Assembly (NCBI GenBank): GCA_016293365.1
Contig: JAEDEK010000075.1
Location: 1 to 9,003 of the forward strand
From: Bulleidia sp.
Lineage (GTDB): Bacteria > Bacillota_I > Bacilli_A > Erysipelotrichales > Erysipelotrichaceae
Length of the DNA stretch: 9,003 nucleotides
Reading direction: 5' to 3'
A program made the translations under genes and the position numbers. Positions 5,716 through 9,003 of the stretch are shown here, one piece after another. Position 1 is the stretch's first letter. The number at the start of each line of letters is the position of its first letter. Under the pieces are notes generated by a model. It was not told where the DNA came from, made no database searches, and saw nothing but the letters and a program-made list of their open reading frames with translations.

Positions 5716-7374
5716 ATGGCATTAGATGGAATTTTACTCAATCGGATCGTACCGCAGATCGCAGAACATCTGCCTTTACGCATCCAGAAAATATGGAATA
5801 TTTCTGCTACGGAACTTCTGTTTCAGGTCCATGGCACATATGGAAAACAGCAGCTTCTGATTTCGACTCACTCGGTTTATAACCGCCTTCTGCTTTCTGA
5901 CCGCAGCTATCCTACTCCAGCTGAACCAGGCAATTTTGTCATGGTATTGCGGAAGTATCTGGAAGGTGGTGTGATTGAATCCCTGCAGCAGGCAGATCTG
6001 GACCGCTGGTGTACATTGACCATTACAAGACACAACAACCTCGGGGATCGGGAAACACTGCATCTGTATGTAGAGCTGATGGGCAAATATGCCAACGTCA
6101 TCCTTGTCGGTACGGATGGCAGAATCATCGATGCCCTCAAGCGCATTCCTCCATTTGAAAATGCAAGAAGAACGATACATCCAGGTGCACAGTTTGTACC
6201 TGTCCCACCACAGGATAAAAAAAATCCATTTACCTGTGAAATCGTGGATCCGGAAGTATCTCTGACACGTCAGTTCGGAGGTTTTTCCCCTTTCCTGTCC
6301 AAAGAGGTGGAATACAGAATGGCCCATGGGCAGTCCTTTTCTTCCATCATGCAGGAAATCGCATCTTCTGATCAGCTGTATGTCTATGAATCAGATGGAG
6401 AACCACAGTTTCACTGTATTCCACTGACCCATCTTGGTCGATGCAGACAGTACGGTATCTTTGAAGGTTTTGATGTCCTGTATTATCATCGTGAAGAAAA
6501 AGAAAGAATCCGGCAGATGAATGGTGATGTATTCCGCTTTGTCAGAAAAGAGCTGAAACATCAGGAAAACAAGCTGCCGCGCCTGATGAAAGAGCTTGAC
6601 ATGGCAATGGACTGCGACCAGTACAGAATTTATGGAGATCTGCTGTATACCTATGGAATTCAGGATACAAAAGGAATGACATCCATTGTCCTTAAATCTT
6701 ATGAAGATGATTCTGATATCACAGTTCCCCTGGATCCAAAACTCGATGGTCCACGCAATGCCGCAAAACACTATCAGAAATATGGCAAACTGAAAAAAGG
6801 TCAGATGTACATGCAGGAGCAGATTGAGATCTGCAACCGTGAGATCACCTATTTTACCGGCATACTGGAACAGCTGGAGCAGGCTGACTTTGATACGACA
6901 ACAGAAATTGTGGATGAACTTGTCAGACTTGGCTATATCGAAGAAAAAAGACGGAAAAACAACCGGAAATCCAGAAAGAAAAACACAAAAGCAATACCGC
7001 ATGTCACAACGGTCACACTGCCGAATGGAGTTTCCATCAGCTATGGCAGAAACAATCTGCAGAATGATGAAATCACATGGCATCTGGCAAAAAAGAATGA
7101 GATCTGGATGCATGCCAAGGATTATCATGGATCCCATGTTGTGATTCATACCGAGCATCCGGATGAAGATACCATCCGCATTGCGGCAATGACAGCTGCA
7201 TGGTTTTCCAAAGGCAGGATGTCCTCCTCTGTACCGGTCAACTGGTGCCCTGTAAAAAATCTCAAAAAGATTCCAGGAGCAAAGCCGGGTATGGTACAGC
7301 TTGGATCCTATCGAACCATCTACATTGATCCGGATGAAGATACGCTTGTATCCAACGGGATCCCGATTCTCTAA
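5716..7374 (+). CDS. rqcH: RqcH, ribosome-associated quality control factor (NFACT / FbpA family)
   Basis: Bacterial homologue of eukaryotic Rqc2/NEMF. It binds 50S subunits blocked with peptidyl-tRNA and, in B. subtilis, directs alanine tailing that marks the stalled peptide for degradation. 552 residues, near the family's usual about 570. The N-terminus MALDGILLNRIV and YNRLLL are NFACT-N hallmarks (residues about 1-260). D96-R97 in ADLDRW matches the DR pair needed for tailing. Charged coiled-coil segments lie at about 270-300 and 345-395. A basic linker (KRRKNNRKSRKKN, about 411-423) leads to the NFACT-R domain (about 430-525) with GRNNLQNDEITWHLAKKNEIW. ATG 5716 follows AAGGA by eight bases; an ATG seven codons upstream would precede the predicted transcript start. 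Older databases call it fibronectin-binding protein. Single-gene transcript with its own terminator. Confidence 0.95.
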   Translation: MALDGILLNRIVPQIAEHLPLRIQKIWNISATELLFQVHGTYGKQQLLISTHSVYNRLLLSDRSYPTPAEPGNFVMVLRKYLEGGVIESLQQADLDRWCTLTITRHNNLGDRETLHLYVELMGKYANVILVGTDGRIIDALKRIPPFENARRTIHPGAQFVPVPPQDKKNPFTCEIVDPEVSLTRQFGGFSPFLSKEVEYRMAHGQSFSSIMQEIASSDQLYVYESDGEPQFHCIPLTHLGRCRQYGIFEGFDVLYYHREEKERIRQMNGDVFRFVRKELKHQENKLPRLMKELDMAMDCDQYRIYGDLLYTYGIQDTKGMTSIVLKSYEDDSDITVPLDPKLDGPRNAAKHYQKYGKLKKGQMYMQEQIEICNREITYFTGILEQLEQADFDTTTEIVDELVRLGYIEEKRRKNNRKSRKKNTKAIPHVTTVTLPNGVSISYGRNNLQNDEITWHLAKKNEIWMHAKDYHGSHVVIHTEHPDEDTIRIAAMTAAWFSKGRMSSSVPVNWCPVKNLKKIPGAKPGMVQLGSYRTIYIDPDEDTLVSNGIPIL

Positions 7375-7396
7375 ACACCGTAACAGGTGTTTTTTT
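7374..7396 (+). terminator. rqcH intrinsic terminator
   Basis: AACACC pairs with GGTGTT around GTAACA; the T run reads on to 7396 (seven T in a row from 7390). The stem begins inside the TAA stop codon. Short stem but good U tract. Confidence 0.75.
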
Positions 7397-7453
7397 CATA
7401 AATCACAATCGATTTCCAGCTTCTGAAAAGATGTTTTCATACATTATTTCATG

Positions 7454-7481
7454 AAAAAAGTGCAGATTCTTTCACTGCACT
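7454..7481 (-). terminator. rluB intrinsic terminator
   Basis: Minus strand AGTGCAG pairs with CTGCACT around a 9-base loop and runs into a string of T residues, two bases after the rluB stop. It faces the rqcH terminator across about 57 bases of convergent spacer. Confidence 0.78.
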
Positions 7482-7482
7482 G

Positions 7483-8217
7483 TTATTCAGCATTCAGATT
7501 TGCATTGGCGATGTTTTTAAGTTTACGCACTTCATAGGAGCGCAGTCTGCGGTACTGTCCCTGACGCAGCTGTCCAAGGTCGAGAAATTCATACTGAATG
7601 CGATTGAGGCGCGTAACTTCACAATGGAAAAATTCCATCATTCTTCTGACCTGTCTGTTTCTGCCTTCCTGAATGGTGATCTGCAGAACTGTTCTGTTTT
7701 TCTTTCTGCTTCGCTGCAGAACGATGACTTCCGAAGGAAGTGTCTTTCCATCTTCCAGATTGATGCCGTTTTCCAGCATACGGCACATGTCATCTGTGAT
7801 GATGCCTTTTACTGCCACTTCATATGTCTTATGTATGTGGTTCCTTGGATGCATCATCAGATTGGCAAACTCACCATCATTTGTCATGATCAGAAGACCA
7901 GTTGTTTCATAATCCAGTCTGCCTACCGGGAAGATCCGTTCTCGAACATCCTGGAAATAGTCCATGACGGTTTCTCTGTCTTTGTCATCATTGACGGTAC
8001 ATACACATTTTTTCGGTTTGTTGAACAGGAAATAGACCTTCTGTTCCTTTCCAATTTCAACTCCATTGACTTCCACGGTATCAGAACTGCTGACCTGTAC
8101 GCCCATCTGTCGAACTGTTTTACCATTGACTTTTACTTTGCCTTCAACAATGAGCTGTTCTGCTTTACGTCTGGACGCGATCCCTGCCTGGGCAATGACT
8201 TTCTGTAATCTTTCCAT
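7483..8217 (-). CDS. rluB: 23S rRNA pseudouridine synthase, RluB/RsuA family
   Basis: Isomerises uridine to pseudouridine in rRNA, most likely 23S position 2605 if a true RluB. 244 residues, normal length. An N-terminal S4 RNA-binding domain (residues about 2-48, RLQKVIAQAGIASRRKAEQL) is followed by the catalytic domain. The catalytic aspartate is D102 in the family motif GRLDYETTGLLIMTNDG, and EGRNRQVRRM (184-193) is the second conserved block. ATG 8217 has AAGGA eight to nine bases upstream. That site lies in the 15-base gap after the ParB-like gene's stop, so the two are likely co-transcribed and coupled. Related RsuA (16S) and RluE/F enzymes share this fold; the Bacillota form next to unrelated genes is most often RluB, so the symbol is likely but not certain. 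Confidence 0.9.
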   Translation of the reverse strand: MERLQKVIAQAGIASRRKAEQLIVEGKVKVNGKTVRQMGVQVSSSDTVEVNGVEIGKEQKVYFLFNKPKKCVCTVNDDKDRETVMDYFQDVRERIFPVGRLDYETTGLLIMTNDGEFANLMMHPRNHIHKTYEVAVKGIITDDMCRMLENGINLEDGKTLPSEVIVLQRSRKKNRTVLQITIQEGRNRQVRRMMEFFHCEVTRLNRIQYEFLDLGQLRQGQYRRLRSYEVRKLKNIANANLNAE

Positions 8218-8232
8218 ATATTCTGTTTCCTT

Positions 8233-8508
8233 TTAATGTCTGTTCTGTGTGTTTCCCCAGAAGGCACTGCCTGCCTTGGAGTAATCATTGAGGATCATGA
8301 CCGGGATTCTTTCATATCGTGCATCCTGTTTTGATAGAAGTGCACAGGCTGAAAGCCTGGCATTTCCATCGATACACTGATATCCATCTGTGATCCTGTT
8401 TACCTGTACCGGGATGGCGATTCCTCTTTGACGGATGGAATCGATGAGTCTTTCACATTCCACCGTTTCATACTGTATTTCATTCAGATTTACGATTGTA
8501 TTGATCAT
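8233..8508 (-). CDS. Small stand-alone ParB/Srx-fold protein, function unknown
   Basis: 91-residue protein with the ParB N-terminal-like layout. A helix (CERLIDSIRQRG, about 18-29) precedes the strand PVQVNR, then DGYQCIDGNARLSACALL (41-58), and an IPVMIL strand near 68-73. DGNARLSA sits where ParB has the CTP/nucleic-acid box GERRxRA, but the glutamate and one arginine are missing. There is no helix-turn-helix or dimerisation domain and no parS-like array, so it is not a chromosome-partition ParB. It could be a tiny nucleotide-binding or regulatory protein. ATG 8508 has only a weak upstream site (GGTAGCGG) and a predicted leader of about 11 bases. It is the first gene of a two-gene unit with rluB. 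Confidence 0.75.
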   Translation of the reverse strand: MINTIVNLNEIQYETVECERLIDSIRQRGIAIPVQVNRITDGYQCIDGNARLSACALLSKQDARYERIPVMILNDYSKAGSAFWGNTQNRH

Positions 8509-8525
8509 ATCCGCTACCGTGGCTC

Positions 8526-8534
8526 ATTGTATCA
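8526..8534 (-). promoter_or_regulatory. Extended -10 promoter of the ParB-like/rluB unit
   Basis: Minus strand reads TGATACAAT, 17 bases before the ParB-like ATG. Predicted start is near 8519, giving a leader of only about 11 bases. No clear -35 hexamer. Confidence 0.58.
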
Positions 8535-8594
8535 CAGCATCACCAAAAAGGAAGAAGAAAGTCTTACACTTCTGTCATAAGTGATTGGTTACTC

Positions 8595-8623
8595 TTGGCA
8601 TTCAGGGCATTCCGTCCTACAAT
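8595..8623 (+). promoter_or_regulatory. Sigma-A promoter directly abutting the VanZ-like gene
   Basis: TTGGCA, exactly 17 bases, TACAAT: one mismatch to consensus in each box. The -10 ends seven bases before the ATG at 8631, so the transcript should start at or next to the start codon. Confidence 0.6.
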
Positions 8624-8630
8624 TTTTGCC

Positions 8631-9003
8631 ATGAACAGTCTTACGATAGCAGCAAAGACCGCAATGGTCATCTTTCCTATGATTGCCATTGTGGCAACAG
8701 TACCGTTTATGATCGGTCAGTATCAGAAATATGGATCCGTATCCCCATACAGGTATGTTGTTGTATTTTCCTTTATCCTGTATGGGCTGATGTGTTATTT
8801 CCTTGTCATTCTGCCTTTACCGGATCCAAAAGCTGTGTATAATCCTGCCGGTTATAATCTGCAGCTGTTCAGTTACCTTCCGGAAATTGCACAGCAGTAT
8901 GATTTTTCATCCTCTTCCGGAATACTGCACTTTCTGAAAAATGCGGTCTATCTTGAACCGGTACTTAATGTCATCATGCTGATACCGTTTGGGATCTATC
9001 TGC
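8631..9003 (+). CDS. VanZ-like family membrane protein (3' end cut by window)
   Basis: Polytopic membrane protein. 124 residues are visible before the window ends. Hydrophobic spans are at about 9-29, 42-62 and 108-124 (last one incomplete). The pattern FPMIAIVATVPF, then QYQKYGS, then the span ending in YFLVILPLP, then a loop with NLQLF, then the span N-VIMLIPFGIYL is the VanZ-like domain layout. Named after the teicoplanin-resistance accessory protein, but most members are chromosomal with unknown function, and there are no van genes here. ATG 8631 agrees with how homologues usually begin, roughly ten residues before the first span. No ribosome-binding site precedes it. The frame is open upstream to 8505 with no ATG (a TTG lies at 8595), so a longer product from a non-ATG start remains possible. 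Divergent from the ParB-like gene. Confidence 0.8.
   Translation, partial: MNSLTIAAKTAMVIFPMIAIVATVPFMIGQYQKYGSVSPYRYVVVFSFILYGLMCYFLVILPLPDPKAVYNPAGYNLQLFSYLPEIAQQYDFSSSSGILHFLKNAVYLEPVLNVIMLIPFGIYL

Noticed and set aside
5627..5722. Longer gmk start at 5722
   Set aside because: The added 32 residues are encoded by the promoter region, and the strong AAAGGGGGAA site lies directly before ATG 5626.
6391..7158. Minus-strand open frame (255 codons) opposite rqcH
   Set aside because: Antisense to conserved NFACT domains; hydrophobic and Phe/Ile/Cys-rich as expected from reversed coding sequence.
7430..7445. Inverted repeat TGAAAA-gatg-TTTTCA in the convergent spacer
   Set aside because: Short and AT-rich, between two terminators with no promoter or start codon nearby; chance is the simplest explanation.
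8585..8842. Plus-strand open frame of 85 codons at the right end
   Set aside because: It begins with TTG and overlaps the VanZ-like frame, which alone gives a coherent membrane protein with family motifs.
1..9003. CRISPR, prophage, transposon, toxin-antitoxin or other defence island
   Set aside because: No regularly spaced repeats, transposase, integrase, toxin-like small gene pair or terminal inverted repeats were seen; the gene content is core metabolism and repair.

Overview
This window is ordinary-looking chromosome from a Bacillota (Firmicutes) bacterium, moderately AT-rich. It has strong AAGGGGG/GGAGG ribosome-binding sites, TACAAT-type -10 boxes, U-tailed hairpin terminators and Firmicute-type protein sequences (RqcH, a streptococcal-style TrpS, a VanZ-like protein, a phospho-beta-glucosidase). 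Protein style suggests Erysipelotrichia or a nearby lineage, but that is an impression and no rRNA is present to test it. No tRNA, rRNA, CRISPR array, insertion sequence, phage gene or T-box was seen.

Layout, left to right. A nearly complete 6-phospho-beta-glucosidase gene (minus strand) runs off the left edge. Its promoter has a CcpA-like cre site inside a hairpin that also looks like the terminator of the next gene. Upstream of it, four tightly overlapping minus-strand genes are read tag -> HAD phosphatase -> ogt -> YitT-family membrane protein. This compact unit joins two alkylation-damage repair enzymes (3-methyladenine glycosylase I and O6-alkylguanine alkyltransferase) to a phosphatase and a small membrane protein. 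Before that unit come trpS and gmk, each with its own promoter and terminator. gmk is divergent from rqcH (plus strand), and their promoters overlap. rqcH and rluB converge, each ending in its own terminator. rluB is translated directly after a 91-residue ParB-fold protein of unknown role. At the right edge a VanZ-like membrane protein gene (plus strand) begins and is cut by the window end.

Most genes are housekeeping: tRNA charging (TrpS), GMP phosphorylation (Gmk), ribosome-associated quality control (RqcH), rRNA pseudouridylation (RluB) and DNA repair (Tag, Ogt). The accessory part is carbohydrate use (GH1). Intergenic gaps are short (none over about 125 bases) and filled by promoters and terminators. 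Five promoters share an extended -10 TGnTAnAAT, and predicted 5' leaders are very short. The VanZ-like gene may even be leaderless. I did not find a clearly new multi-gene system. The most notable items are the tag-HAD-ogt-YitT unit, the promoter/terminator overlaps, the orphan ParB-like gene and the possible leaderless VanZ gene.
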